Origin: Arcticibacter sp041902385
GTDB lineage: Bacteria; Bacteroidota; Bacteroidia; Sphingobacteriales; Sphingobacteriaceae
NCBI RefSeq assembly: GCF_041902385.1
Contig: NZ_CP169244.1
Coordinates: 3,782,001 to 3,846,000, forward strand
Direction: 5' to 3'
DNA length: 64,000 bases
Shown here: piece after piece, positions 43,891-52,623 of the stretch
How the letters are laid out: every line of letters starts with the position of its first letter
Position numbering within the stretch: the first letter of the stretch is position 1
Notes under the pieces: model-generated
What the model was told of the DNA's origin: nothing
What the model saw: the letters and a program-made list of their open reading frames with translations, nothing else
Databases searched by the model: none
Program-made: the position numbers and the translations under genes

Positions 43891-44364
43891 TTAGATGGAC
43901 GGATCTTTCTTAAACAGATCGAAATAACGCTTGTCCAGGTCCATAAAAGCACGGTTGATCGTGTATCGCTGTCCGGACAGGAACGTCTTCATGTCGGTAT
44001 CATTGAGCAGGTCGCCCTGCATCATGTCGTCGTAAGCATCCAGCACTGACTGGTCTCCATTGCGGCAGCTTTCAAGAACGGCCTGATCGTCTTTCTTCGT
44101 CATGGCGGTCTTGATACCCATCCATGACCGGTGAAGGCTGGCCATGAAGTCGGAGCCTGGCTCTTCAGCATGAACGCCATATCTGGCAATACGCTCGCGG
44201 AGTTCTTCGGCAAGCATCTCGCGCTCAGCAGCAAAACCCCGGAACAATTCTATGAACTCTTGCGAAGAAGCATGCTCTGCAGCCGTCTTGTAGCCCTCAG
44301 AGCTGTCCTCAACGAGTCGCAATAGTGTCTGTAGTTGTCGGGTATAATTTTCAGGATAATTCAT
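43891..44364 (-). CDS. DUF2383/PA2169 family four-helix-bundle protein
   Basis: A 157-residue ferritin-like helical protein. It shows paired helices with QTLLRLVEDSSEGYKTAAEH, FRGFAAEREMLAEELRERI, and SCRNGDQSVLDAYDDMMQGD. PA2169-type proteins are found in stress-related gene groups; metal binding is suspected but untested. It ends ten bases before the Ku start and is probably in the same transcript, hinting at a role in desiccation or oxidative stress along with NHEJ. Confidence 0.85.
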   Translation of the reverse strand: MNYPENYTRQLQTLLRLVEDSSEGYKTAAEHASSQEFIELFRGFAAEREMLAEELRERIARYGVHAEEPGSDFMASLHRSWMGIKTAMTKKDDQAVLESCRNGDQSVLDAYDDMMQGDLLNDTDMKTFLSGQRYTINRAFMDLDKRYFDLFKKDPSI

Positions 44365-44448
44365 AGTGTTAGCATTAAAGGTCGATATCTCTTTAACGCT
44401 AAGGTTTTGAAATGGTTTGAACAGGGCAGGCAGAGCTAAGCTGATAAA

Positions 44449-44476
44449 GAAAAAGCGAAGGGAGCCCCTCGCTTTT
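44449..44476 (-). terminator. Terminator of the mqn gene run
   Basis: AAAAGCGA (44451-44458) pairs with TCGCTTTT (44469-44476), with inner GGG/CCC pairs. On the minus strand it follows the mqnA stop and ends in T residues. Confidence 0.75.
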
Positions 44477-44521
44477 ATTTAAAATATCTTATTTAACATA
44501 ATGTTAATTATAAGTCAGATA

Positions 44522-45253
44522 TTACAGTGCTTTTATAAGTTCATGGAATTTGGTGATGGCCTGGCGCTTTTCATTGGTGAGCGGATAATCAATGCGGTTT
44601 GTCAGGTAGTCGTGAAGATCAAAGTCTGCGCGTGGTTCAAGTTCTTTGACAACATCTTCGCGGCGGTCAATACCAAATTTAAGAACGTTATTGAACTCTT
44701 CAATGAAATCGTTACTTAATTTTTTATTGGATGCCCAGACGGCAAATGCGAACGGCAAGCCTGTGAATTTGATCCATTCTTCAGCGAGATCGTAGACAAA
44801 CGGAAACTTGTCTTTTTTGCCGAAGGTTCGGTCGCCAATCTCGACAAAAGCATCTGCTTCGCCATCTTGTACAAACTGAACGGTTTTATTCCAGTAGTTC
44901 TTCAGCAAAACCTTAGCAAGGTTATTCGATGTGCGGGATTGTTTGTCGAGCCGCAGCGTGCGAATCTCAGTCACTGGTACATTTGAAAACACAAACACCG
45001 AATTAACGGGCCCGACGGCGCCGATACAGTAATCCGAAATAATATGATAATCAGGCACGGACAGCAACGCTGCAACCGGAACAAGTCCTATATCCGCCTT
45101 ATCTTCAATTAGTTTGGTAGCGCAATCTGCAGGAACATCATAGGAAAGTTCAATCTTATTGAGAAAGTCGCCTGCATGCCTCAGGCCATAAGCAAATGGT
45201 TTTGTATTAGTGTATGATACTGCTGATACTCTAATCTTTTTCACAAAGTTCAC
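44522..45253 (-). CDS. mqnA: Chorismate dehydratase MqnA
   Basis: First enzyme of the futalosine route to menaquinone: it removes water from chorismate to give 3-enolpyruvylbenzoate. The 243-residue protein has the periplasmic-binding-protein-like fold of the family, with VSAVSYTNTKPFAYGL at the N-terminus, PADCATKLIEDKADIGLVPV and the SRTSNNLAKVLL segment. It overlaps the histidine phosphatase gene by 23 bases and is in the same leftward run as mqnE, which supports the pathway call. Confidence 0.9.
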   Translation of the reverse strand: MNFVKKIRVSAVSYTNTKPFAYGLRHAGDFLNKIELSYDVPADCATKLIEDKADIGLVPVAALLSVPDYHIISDYCIGAVGPVNSVFVFSNVPVTEIRTLRLDKQSRTSNNLAKVLLKNYWNKTVQFVQDGEADAFVEIGDRTFGKKDKFPFVYDLAEEWIKFTGLPFAFAVWASNKKLSNDFIEEFNNVLKFGIDRREDVVKELEPRADFDLHDYLTNRIDYPLTNEKRQAITKFHELIKAL

Positions 45254-45859
45254 TTAAATGATCGGTATTGTTTGACTCAAGGATATGAAAGTTTTCACCA
45301 TCATATTTTACCTTATATAGTGTGGTGTTTGTATGGGGAAACTGCTCCATCTCACAGAGATCGCGGTTGGTCAGAAGGCACAGGAAAAGTCGCATTGCCC
45401 GGCCATGCATGCAGATGAGGATGGTTTTGGCGTCGTCGTTTTCAATCAGTTTCTCGAGGACTTCCAGTTGCCGCTCGCGTACTTCGATGGGACTTTCGCC
45501 CTTGTCGAATTTCAGATCAAGCTTACCGGCTGTCCAATCCAGCATCATCTGGTCGTAGGCCTGTTTAACTTCTTCTGAATTTTCCATGCCTTCGTAAATG
45601 CCCCAGGCCATTTCGTCAAGCCCGGCGAACTGTGTCCAGGGAATTCCCTTATCTATAAATTTCTGAATCGTTTGATGTGTTCTCTTTAATGTAGATGTAT
45701 AGATCTTGTCGAATGGAACGTCTTTGTAGGTTTGGTAGAAAGCTTCTGCCTGTTGTTGTCCGAACTCGTTAATGTCTGTATCTACCCCCTGCCCTGAACC
45801 ACTCCCCTTTTATTGAGGTCGGTTTGGGCATGGCGGATAATGTAAATTGTTTTCTCCAT
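45231..45859 (-). pseudogene. Histidine phosphatase family protein, frameshifted in this sequence
   Basis: A phosphoglycerate-mutase-like phosphatase. From the ATG at 45859 the frame reads EKTIYIIRHAQTDLNKRGVV, with the RHAxT catalytic motif, and then hits a stop at once after QGRG. In the next frame the protein continues VDTDINEFGQQQAEAFYQTY, LKRTHQT, MAWGIYEGM (catalytic Glu) and CMHGRAMRLF (second His). A single missing base in the C5 run at 45785-45789 (G run in the mRNA) explains it; repaired length is about 209 residues. It stands between mqnE and mqnA, and its substrate is unknown. Confidence 0.82.
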
Positions 45860-45890
45860 ACCACTGAATCGCGGGAAACTGCTTTTAGTT

Positions 45891-47084
45891 TTAGTTGACG
45901 ACCGGTAATTTATAAAATCTGGCAGGCTCTGCCTCTTCGAACTGCACGTCTTTATAGTCGGTAATGACGTTATAAAGTGTGTCGCGTTCGATGGGATGTC
46001 TCCCCACCTGCTTGATGAGCTCTACCAGCTCTTTTGTGCTCATAGCCGGGTTTTGTTCTTCTGCCCCTGCCATGGAGTAGATTTTGGTGGTATCGTCCAG
46101 TGTGCCGTCTATATCATCCACGCCGAAGTTGAGCGACAGCTGAGCGGTGCTTCTGCTGATCATTGCCCAATAGGCTTTAATATGGTCAAAGTTGTCGAGG
46201 TAGATCCTGGATATTGCGTAGTTGCGCAAGTCTTCTATGACTGAGACTTCAGGCACGTGCGACATCTGGTTGTCCTGATTGCGGAACTTCAGGGGAATAA
46301 AAGTTTGGAAGCCTCCGGTCCGGTCCTGCAGTTGCCTTAGTCTTTCCATGTGATCCACGCGGTGCCAGAATTCCTCGATATGGCCGTAAAGCATGGTCGC
46401 GTTTGAACGCTGACCGAGTTTATGCCACTCTTCGTGGATCTGCAGCCATTGTTCGGAAGTACATTTATCTTTCGCTATCTGGTTGCGGATGTCAGGGTGA
46501 AAGATCTCTGCACCGCCGCCGGGCATCGATTCCAGGCCTGCTTCCTTCATGAGCCGCATTCCGGTAGCATAATCTACTTTTGCTTTCTTAAAGATGTAGT
46601 GATACTCGACCGGGGTCAGTGCTTTAACGTGTAACTCAGGCCGGTGCTCGTGAATTTTTCTGAACAGCTCTGAATAGAACTGCATATCGTACTGCGGCAG
46701 CACCCCTCCCACAATGTGAACTTCAGTTACCGGCTGATTATCGTACTTTTTGACGATGTTTAGCATCTCCTCCATGGAGAGCTCCCATCCTTCCGTCCGC
46801 TGCTTAATCAGTCGCGAGTAGGAACAAAACTTACAGTCGTATACGCAGAGATTGGTGGGCTCTATATGGAAGTTTCGGTTAAAGTAGGTCTTATTGCCGT
46901 GCCGTTGTTCTCTGATGAAGTTGGCAAGTACACCGACATAAGCAAGTTCGCCTTTTTCGTACAAGGCTACCCCTTCATCAAAGGTGATCCTTTCCCCTGC
47001 CTGTACTTTAAGAGCGATCTCCCGAAGCTGGGGATCGAGGTTTTTATCTGATATTAACAGTGCTAAATCGTTCGCGGAATCCAT
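45891..47084 (-). CDS. mqnE: Aminodeoxyfutalosine synthase MqnE (radical SAM)
   Basis: Joins 3-enolpyruvylbenzoate (MqnA product) to the adenosyl part of SAM, giving aminofutalosine. The 397-residue protein has the radical-SAM cluster motif CVYDCKFC near residue 81, the glycine-rich VHIVGGVLPQYDMQFY, the ESMPGGGAEIFHPDIR segment and the C-terminal SLNFGVDDIDGTLDDTTKIY block. MqnC is the near relative, but the NLCVYDCKFCSYSR form and the pairing with mqnA favour MqnE. A TATTTTTG box lies just before its ATG. Confidence 0.88.
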   Translation of the reverse strand: MDSANDLALLISDKNLDPQLREIALKVQAGERITFDEGVALYEKGELAYVGVLANFIREQRHGNKTYFNRNFHIEPTNLCVYDCKFCSYSRLIKQRTEGWELSMEEMLNIVKKYDNQPVTEVHIVGGVLPQYDMQFYSELFRKIHEHRPELHVKALTPVEYHYIFKKAKVDYATGMRLMKEAGLESMPGGGAEIFHPDIRNQIAKDKCTSEQWLQIHEEWHKLGQRSNATMLYGHIEEFWHRVDHMERLRQLQDRTGGFQTFIPLKFRNQDNQMSHVPEVSVIEDLRNYAISRIYLDNFDHIKAYWAMISRSTAQLSLNFGVDDIDGTLDDTTKIYSMAGAEEQNPAMSTKELVELIKQVGRHPIERDTLYNVITDYKDVQFEEAEPARFYKLPVVN

Positions 47085-47089
47085 TATGG

Positions 47090-47097
47090 CAAAAATA
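47090..47097 (-). promoter_or_regulatory. -7 box of the mqnE run
   Basis: TATTTTTG on the minus strand, matching TAnnTTTG, six to thirteen bases before the mqnE ATG at 47084. The leader would be very short or absent. Confidence 0.4.
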
Positions 47098-47124
47098 CAA
47101 TAAAGAAGGTATTTGCATTATCAT

Positions 47125-47158
47125 TTTGTTGTAACATTGGTTGTTCTTGCTACCTTAG
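47125..47158 (+). promoter_or_regulatory. Candidate promoter of the trans-sulfuration gene
   Basis: TTTG (47125-47128) and TACCTTAG (47151-47158) with a 22-base spacer, close to the Bacteroidota TTTG and TAnnTTTG pattern, 31 bases before the start at 47189. Confidence 0.4.
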
Positions 47159-47188
47159 GGCTGGTAAATCCATAATTTTACGCGCAGT

Positions 47189-48310
47189 ATGAGACCAGAA
47201 ACGATAGCAATCCATTCAGGAAATACGTCCGATGCTTCCAGCAAAGCTGTAATTCAGCCTATTACCCTCTCCACAACATTTGAGCGGGGCGAAGACGGAG
47301 GATATCCGGGCGGCTATATTTATACAAGAGCGGAGAACCCTAACCGCAGCTCCCTTGAGCGGGTGATTGCTGCTCTCGAAGGAGGAGAAGATGCCGCCTC
47401 CTTTTCTTCGGGCAATGCTGCCGGATCTGCAGTTTTTCAGGCCCTTGGTCCGGGGAGCCATATCCTTGCCCCCGAAGATATGTACCATGGCTTGCGGAAT
47501 TGCATCAATCAGGTTTACAAGGGAGTCATAGAGGCCGATTTCATTGATATGACTGATCTTAGCCTGGTGGAAAGGTCGATCCGCGCAAACACCCGGCTGA
47601 TCTGGGTAGAAACGCCTTCGAACCCTCTACTAAAGATAAGCGATATCCGGGCGATTTGTGCCCTTGCAAAAGAGCGTGGAATTACGGTATGCTGCGATAA
47701 TACATTTGCCACTCCCATGTTTCAGAAGCCGCTCGAACTCGGTGCTGATCTGGTCATGCATTCTGCAACCAAGTATTTCGGCGGTCACAGCGACGTGCTG
47801 GGCGGAGCACTGGTTACGAAGCAGAAGACAGAACTTTGGGAAAAGATCAGGAACGTTCAGTCGCTCTCAGGTGCAGTGCCGGCTCCTTTCGATTGCTACA
47901 TGACAGTAAGAGGCATCAAGACGCTTCCCTATAGAATGCAGGGACATTATGCAAACGCGATGCGGCTGGCTGAATTCCTGCAGTCGCACCCGAAGGTCGA
48001 GAAGGTGTATTATCCGGGCCTTAAGGATCACGCGAATCATGAAGTAGCCGCCCGGCAGATGAGCGGCTTCGGAGGAATGCTCTCATTTCTTGTAGCAGGA
48101 AGTCCGGAAGATGCGCGAGGCGTTGCCAACCGGGTGACTTTATTTGCACAGGCAACAAGCCTTGGAGGCGTTGAAAGTCTGATTGAACACCGCGCTTCGG
48201 TAGAAGGTCCTGATACGAAAACTCCTTTTAATCTGCTGCGTGTTTCTGTAGGACTAGAACATATCGACGATCTGATAGAGGACCTGGATAAGGCCCTTCA
48301 ATCCGTGTGA
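47189..48310 (+). CDS. Cys/Met metabolism PLP enzyme (cystathionine gamma-synthase/lyase type)
   Basis: A 373-residue fold-type I PLP enzyme of the trans-sulfuration family. It has RPETIAIHSGNTSDASSKAV, PGGYIYTRAENPNRSSLE (phosphate-binding Tyr and Arg), VCCDNTFATPMFQKPLELGA with the PLP-stacking Asp, and the Schiff-base lysine in HSATKYFGGHSDVLGG. It ends with FNLLRVSVGLEHIDDLIEDL. Family members interconvert cysteine, cystathionine and homocysteine; sequence alone does not settle synthase or lyase. It lies upstream of the SAM-riboswitch-controlled met genes but has its own promoter. Confidence 0.88.
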   Translation: MRPETIAIHSGNTSDASSKAVIQPITLSTTFERGEDGGYPGGYIYTRAENPNRSSLERVIAALEGGEDAASFSSGNAAGSAVFQALGPGSHILAPEDMYHGLRNCINQVYKGVIEADFIDMTDLSLVERSIRANTRLIWVETPSNPLLKISDIRAICALAKERGITVCCDNTFATPMFQKPLELGADLVMHSATKYFGGHSDVLGGALVTKQKTELWEKIRNVQSLSGAVPAPFDCYMTVRGIKTLPYRMQGHYANAMRLAEFLQSHPKVEKVYYPGLKDHANHEVAARQMSGFGGMLSFLVAGSPEDARGVANRVTLFAQATSLGGVESLIEHRASVEGPDTKTPFNLLRVSVGLEHIDDLIEDLDKALQSV

Positions 48311-48468
48311 CCTTACAGGGTGAGAACGGGATTCTCCCCTGAAATACACGAATTGCGGCTCTTTGCCTCGAACAATTGATAAAAAATTGGAAGTTTAAGC
48401 AGAAGCGTTTATATTTGCAACCGTTGATACTGCTATCAACACTGTCAAACACCCCTTAAAAGGTTTTG

Positions 48469-48583
48469 ATTTATAAAGAAGCGGTGAGAGATCAGGCTCT
48501 GCGACCCGCTGACAACCTAACCGGAGCTAGTCCGGAAAAGGTGCCAAATCCTGTTCCCGAAGATAAGTCGGGAGAATATAAAT
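48469..48583 (+). promoter_or_regulatory. SAM riboswitch (S-box/SAM-I class)
   Basis: A SAM-sensing leader before metY. P1 pairs ATTTATA (48469-48475) with TATAAAT (48577-48583). Inside are P2 (GCGG with CCGC and TGACAACC), P3 (CCGGAGCTAGTCCGG), the conserved GGTGCCAAATCCTG and P4 (TTCCCGA with TCGGGA). These blocks fit the SAM-I consensus, where high SAM closes P1 and lowers expression. There is no terminator right after P1; the next element is a small Cys-rich ORF whose ATG is ten bases downstream, so control of that ORF or of transcription further on is possible. Confidence 0.9.
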
Positions 48584-48593
48584 TTTTAAAACC

Positions 48594-48722
48594 ATGAGAA
48601 GATCTCCATTTAATCATTATCCTGCTGCAGGAAGTTTTTCCCTGCTATCCTCATCCTCTACCGCTTCAGGCTCATCTGAACGAATGTGTATGGCCCCCTG
48701 CTGTAGCACCTGCTGTTGCTAG
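48594..48722 (+). CDS. Cys-rich leader peptide between SAM riboswitch and metY
   Basis: A 42-codon frame, ATG at 48594 and TAG at 48720, that begins RRSPFNHYPAAGSFSLLSSS, continues through a Ser/Thr-rich middle and ends CMAPCCSTCCC. Six Cys codons fall in the last eleven, five of them in the last seven. It starts ten bases after the riboswitch P1 and stops 97 bases before metY. A run of codons for one amino acid at the end of a short ORF before its own biosynthetic genes is the classical leader-peptide layout; ribosome stalling on Cys codons when cysteine is scarce would be the signal. I see no clear intrinsic terminator between 48723 and 48819, only a weak GGCA-TAA-TGCC hairpin, so the downstream mechanism is open. 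Confidence 0.7.
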   Translation: MRRSPFNHYPAAGSFSLLSSSSTASGSSERMCMAPCCSTCCC

Positions 48723-48819
48723 CATTCCCCCTATTTGCGTTAATATTTAGCACTACGGGCTTTCCATGGCATAATGCCGCTGTATTCAATCAGATCATTC
48801 ATTTAAAAAAATTACTTAT

Positions 48820-50127
48820 ATGTCATTACCGAAAAATCTAAAGTTTGAAACCTTACAAGTTCATGCCGGTCAGGAAGTAGATCCGACTACAGGGTCGAGA
48901 GCCGTGCCTCTTTATCAGACCTCGTCGTACGTCTTCACCAGCTCCGAACATGGCGCTAATCTTTTTGCTCTGAGGGAGTTTGGTAACATCTACACCCGTC
49001 TGATGAACCCCACGACAGACGTGTTCGAAAAGCGAATTGCTGCCCTGGAAGGCGGTGTGGCGGCGCTTGCTGTTTCGTCGGGACAGGCGGCGCAGTTTAT
49101 TGCCCTGAATAACATCCTCTCGGCCGGAGAGAACTTTGTAACTACATCATTTCTTTATGGGGGGACTTATAATCAGTTTAAAGTTTCCTTTAAGAGGCTT
49201 GGGATCGAAGCCCGCTTTGCCAAGGGAGATGATCCCCAGAGTTTCGAGGAGCTGATTGACGACAAGACCAAGGCGCTCTATCTCGAGACGATCGGAAACC
49301 CCGGTTTTAACATACCCGACTTTGAGAAGTTTGCTCAGCTTGCCCAGAAGTACGATCTCCCCCTTATAGTGGATAATACCTTTGCTGCAGGAGGTTACCT
49401 TTTCAGGCCGCTTGAACACGGCGCTCATATCGTAGTTGAGTCTGCTACCAAATGGATTGGCGGGCATGGTACCAGTATTGGGGGCGTGATTGTAGACGGA
49501 GGAAACTACAACTGGGGAAATGGCAAGTTCCCTCAGTTTACGGAACCTTCCGAAGGATATCATGGTCTCGTTTTTAATGATGTGTTTGGCATCGGTGGCC
49601 CATTTGGGAACATCCAGTTCATCATCAGGGCTCGCGTAGAGGGCTTGCGCGACTTTGGGCCTGCTCCTTCCCCATTCAACTCCTTTCTCTTTATACAAGG
49701 ACTGGAAACCCTGTCGCTGCGCGTACAGAGGCACGTTGACAATGCCCTTGAGCTTGCAAAATGGCTGGAGCAGCACCCGCAGGTGGAGAAGGTCCACTAT
49801 CCGGGACTGGAAAGCAGTCCATATCACCAGCTGGCGCGGAAGTATTTGCGGAATGGCTTTGGTTCTGTCCTTTCTTTTGAAATAATGGGAGGAAAGGAAA
49901 AGGCCATTCACTTCGTCGATAAACTTGAGCTCACCAGTCACCTGGCGAACGTAGGTGATGCGAAGACGCTTATTATTCAGCCTTCGGCCACTACGCATCA
50001 GCAGCTGAGTGATCAGGAGCAGCTGGCCGCCGGGGTAACACCTTCCCTGTTGCGCGTGTCGGTGGGCATTGAACATATCGATGATATTAAAGCCGATTTC
50101 GAACAGGCTTTTGAAAAGATAAACTAA
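48820..50127 (+). CDS. metY: O-acetylhomoserine sulfhydrylase (aminocarboxypropyltransferase)
   Basis: Makes homocysteine directly from O-acetylhomoserine and sulfide, with PLP. The 435-residue length is right for MetY rather than the shorter MetB/MetC. Motifs: FETLQVHAGQEVDPTTGSRA, YTRLMNPTTDVFEKRIAALE, VDNTFAAGGYLFRPLEHGAH, the PLP lysine in ESATKWIGGHGTSIGG, and LANVGDAKTLIIQPSATTHQ near the C-terminus. It heads the riboswitch-controlled transcript metY-metX-hom, and MetX supplies its substrate. Confidence 0.94.
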   Translation: MSLPKNLKFETLQVHAGQEVDPTTGSRAVPLYQTSSYVFTSSEHGANLFALREFGNIYTRLMNPTTDVFEKRIAALEGGVAALAVSSGQAAQFIALNNILSAGENFVTTSFLYGGTYNQFKVSFKRLGIEARFAKGDDPQSFEELIDDKTKALYLETIGNPGFNIPDFEKFAQLAQKYDLPLIVDNTFAAGGYLFRPLEHGAHIVVESATKWIGGHGTSIGGVIVDGGNYNWGNGKFPQFTEPSEGYHGLVFNDVFGIGGPFGNIQFIIRARVEGLRDFGPAPSPFNSFLFIQGLETLSLRVQRHVDNALELAKWLEQHPQVEKVHYPGLESSPYHQLARKYLRNGFGSVLSFEIMGGKEKAIHFVDKLELTSHLANVGDAKTLIIQPSATTHQQLSDQEQLAAGVTPSLLRVSVGIEHIDDIKADFEQAFEKIN

Positions 50128-50179
50128 TTTTTTTACCTCAGCCTGCATGAATTGTGACGAGCAGGAGTAGAAAAGGCGA

Positions 50180-51238
50180 ATGAATAGTAAGAAATATAGC
50201 CATAAGAAGCCGGTTAAGCTGGAAAAGGGCGGCGAGCTGGCCGGAGTGGAGATCGCTTACCATACGTACGGAAAGCTGAATGAAAAGAAGGATAACGTGG
50301 TATGGGTATGCCATGCCCTGACCGCCAATGCTGATGTTTTCGACTGGTGGAAGGGCCTATTCGGAGAGAATGATCTGTTTAATCCGCGTGAGCATTTTAT
50401 TGTGTGCGCCAATATTCTGGGTTCTCATTATGGAACAACCAACCCCTTGTCTGTTGATCCGGCTACCGGGGAGCCCTACTATTTAACGTTTCCGGAGTTC
50501 ACTACCCGCGACATGGCCACCCTGCATCAGATACTGGCCGACCACCTCGAAATAGACGATATCAGTGTCCTGATTGGAGGGTCTTTGGGCGGGCAGCAGG
50601 CTATGGAATGGTCACTGGCACAGCCCGACCGCATTGACCGGCTAATATTGATTGCTACCAACGCGTTTCATTCGCCCTGGGGGATTGCTTTTAATGAGAG
50701 TCAGCGGCTGGCACTGGCCGCTGATCCTACCTTCCGGCTGGCAGATCCTGATGCGGGGAAAGCAGGATTGAAAGCTGCGCGAAGTATTGCCCTGCTGTCG
50801 TATCGGAATTATAATACGTACGGCATTTCACAGCAGGAAGTATCGAGTGAGAAAACCGATGATTTTAAGGCTTCTTCCTATCAGAATTACCAGGGAGAGA
50901 AACTCGTAAAGCGCTTTAATGCGCATAGTTACTGGTATTTAACTAAAGCAATGGATAGCCATAACATTGCGAGGGGTCGTGGTTTGCCGGAAGACGTTTT
51001 AAAGCGCATACAGGCACGAACACTGGTCATCGGAATAACCTCTGATCTTTTGTTTCCTCCCGCTGAGCAGGAGTTCCTTGCCCGGCATATTTCAGAGGCT
51101 TCTTATGTGGAGATCGACTCTTTCTACGGGCACGACGGATTTTTAATTGAGACAGAGATATTGACAAAAGAAATCGGTAATTTTTTGAAAAGCACAGCAT
51201 ACGGCAGCCAGGTGGTTGCCTTACACAAAATAGCATAG
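50180..51238 (+). CDS. metX: Homoserine O-acetyltransferase
   Basis: Transfers acetyl from acetyl-CoA to homoserine, the committed step of methionine synthesis. A 352-residue alpha/beta hydrolase with the nucleophile elbow GGSLGGQQAMEWSLAQPDRI, the oxyanion-side segment ALTANADVFDWWKGLFGE, ANILGSHYGTTNPLSVDP, and the catalytic Asp and His in TSDLLFPP and YGHDGFLIE. Between metY (53 bases upstream) and hom (6 bases downstream), in the same operon. Acetyl and succinyl specificity cannot be told with certainty; MetY beside it favours acetyl. Confidence 0.94.
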   Translation: MNSKKYSHKKPVKLEKGGELAGVEIAYHTYGKLNEKKDNVVWVCHALTANADVFDWWKGLFGENDLFNPREHFIVCANILGSHYGTTNPLSVDPATGEPYYLTFPEFTTRDMATLHQILADHLEIDDISVLIGGSLGGQQAMEWSLAQPDRIDRLILIATNAFHSPWGIAFNESQRLALAADPTFRLADPDAGKAGLKAARSIALLSYRNYNTYGISQQEVSSEKTDDFKASSYQNYQGEKLVKRFNAHSYWYLTKAMDSHNIARGRGLPEDVLKRIQARTLVIGITSDLLFPPAEQEFLARHISEASYVEIDSFYGHDGFLIETEILTKEIGNFLKSTAYGSQVVALHKIA

Positions 51239-51243
51239 TACGA

Positions 51244-52428
51244 ATGAGTAATAAGTTAACTATCGGGTTATTTGGTTTTGGCGTTGTGGGACAAGGCCTC
51301 AACGATATAATCCGCACGAAAGACCTGAATCTTGAAATAAAGAAAATTGCAATTAAGAATGCGGATAAAAAACGCAGTCTTCCTGCCGAACTTTTTACTA
51401 CGGATGCCTCTCTGATTCTTAATGATCCGGAGATCAACACGGTAGTTGAGCTTATCAACGATACGGAGGCGGCTTTTGATATTGTATCAACTGCATTAAA
51501 GAACGGGAAGAACGTAGTTTCGGCAAGCAAGAAGATGATTGCGCTACATCTGGAGGAATTGCTTCACCTGCAGGAGCAGCATGGCACTTCTCTGCTCTAT
51601 GAAGGTGCTGTTTGTGGCAGTATTCCAATCATCAGGAACCTGGAAGAATATTATGATAACGAACTGCTGTACTCGGTCAGAGGCATATTCAATGGCTCAT
51701 CCAACTACATCTTGTCGAAGATATTTAATGAGAATCTTGACTATGGTACAGCTTTAAAGCAGGCTCAGGACCTGGGCTTCGCGGAGACAGACCCGATCTC
51801 TGACGTGGGTGGCTTTGATCCGAAATATAAGCTGGTCATTGCAGCTTCTCATGCTTATGGAATTATTACGCGGCCTGAGGATGTATTAAACATTGGTATT
51901 CAAACTCTCTCGGCCCGTGATATTCAGTATGCCAGAGAGAAAAACTATAAGATCAAGCTGGTGCCTACGGCTCTTGAGTTCGGCGAGCGTCAGGTGGTCC
52001 TGTATGTAATCCCGAAGCTGATCAGGGCAGAAGACTTTCTTTATAATGTAGAAAACGAGTACAACGGAGTGATCGTTCAGGCGGCCTTTGCGGATCAGCA
52101 GTTCTTCTTCGGGAAGGGTGCAGGAGGGCATCCTACTGGCTCAGCTGTGCTGTCTGATATCGCAGCCCTTCGTTATGGCTACAAATACGAATACAAGAAG
52201 TACCGGACCAACCGTGGTTTTGCTCAGTCTAACGACTATGTGCTCAATGTTTATCTGCGTTATGAAGATGAGCAGGTAATCGAGGCGCTTAAGTTCAGGG
52301 AGATCACCGAGCGGTTCTACGCTCCTGATTTCAAATATGTAATTGGAAAAGTTGAACTGACAAGCTTAATTGAGAACCAGTCGTTACTCAATAATGACGG
52401 CATTTTCATTGCGGAGCTGCCGCAGTAA
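51244..52428 (+). CDS. hom: Homoserine dehydrogenase
   Basis: Reduces aspartate semialdehyde to homoserine with NAD(P)H, the precursor used by MetX and by threonine synthesis. The 394-residue protein has the nucleotide-binding LTIGLFGFGVVGQGLNDIIR, the Lys of VVSASKKMIA, the substrate region GGFDPKYKLVIAASHAYG, and the NGSSNYILSKI segment. No aspartokinase domain is fused. Last gene of the SAM-controlled operon, followed by a terminator. Confidence 0.93.
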   Translation: MSNKLTIGLFGFGVVGQGLNDIIRTKDLNLEIKKIAIKNADKKRSLPAELFTTDASLILNDPEINTVVELINDTEAAFDIVSTALKNGKNVVSASKKMIALHLEELLHLQEQHGTSLLYEGAVCGSIPIIRNLEEYYDNELLYSVRGIFNGSSNYILSKIFNENLDYGTALKQAQDLGFAETDPISDVGGFDPKYKLVIAASHAYGIITRPEDVLNIGIQTLSARDIQYAREKNYKIKLVPTALEFGERQVVLYVIPKLIRAEDFLYNVENEYNGVIVQAAFADQQFFFGKGAGGHPTGSAVLSDIAALRYGYKYEYKKYRTNRGFAQSNDYVLNVYLRYEDEQVIEALKFREITERFYAPDFKYVIGKVELTSLIENQSLLNNDGIFIAELPQ

Positions 52429-52465
52429 AAGGATATATTTTTAAGTAGGTTATGTTTTTTGATTT

Positions 52466-52506
52466 AAAGAGGCCGTATCAAACGTGATTTCGGCCTCTTT
52501 TTCTTT
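52466..52506 (+). terminator. Terminator of the met operon
   Basis: AAAGAGGCCG (52466-52475) pairs with CGGCCTCTTT (52491-52500) and is followed by T-rich sequence. Confidence 0.9.
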
Positions 52507-52623
52507 GAAGTCATAAGCCCGTGCTAGTTTGTATTGGAACTATACTGCTGTTTACTCCTTCGCTTTATAATATCGAACCGAATTTCTTCGAAAACTGCGT
52601 CATGAAACAGCACCCCTTTTTTA

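Noticed and set aside
48723..48819. Intrinsic terminator between the Cys-rich leader and metY
   Set aside because: Only a four-base stem (GGCA-TAA-TGCC) without a T-run is present, so an attenuator hairpin cannot be claimed.
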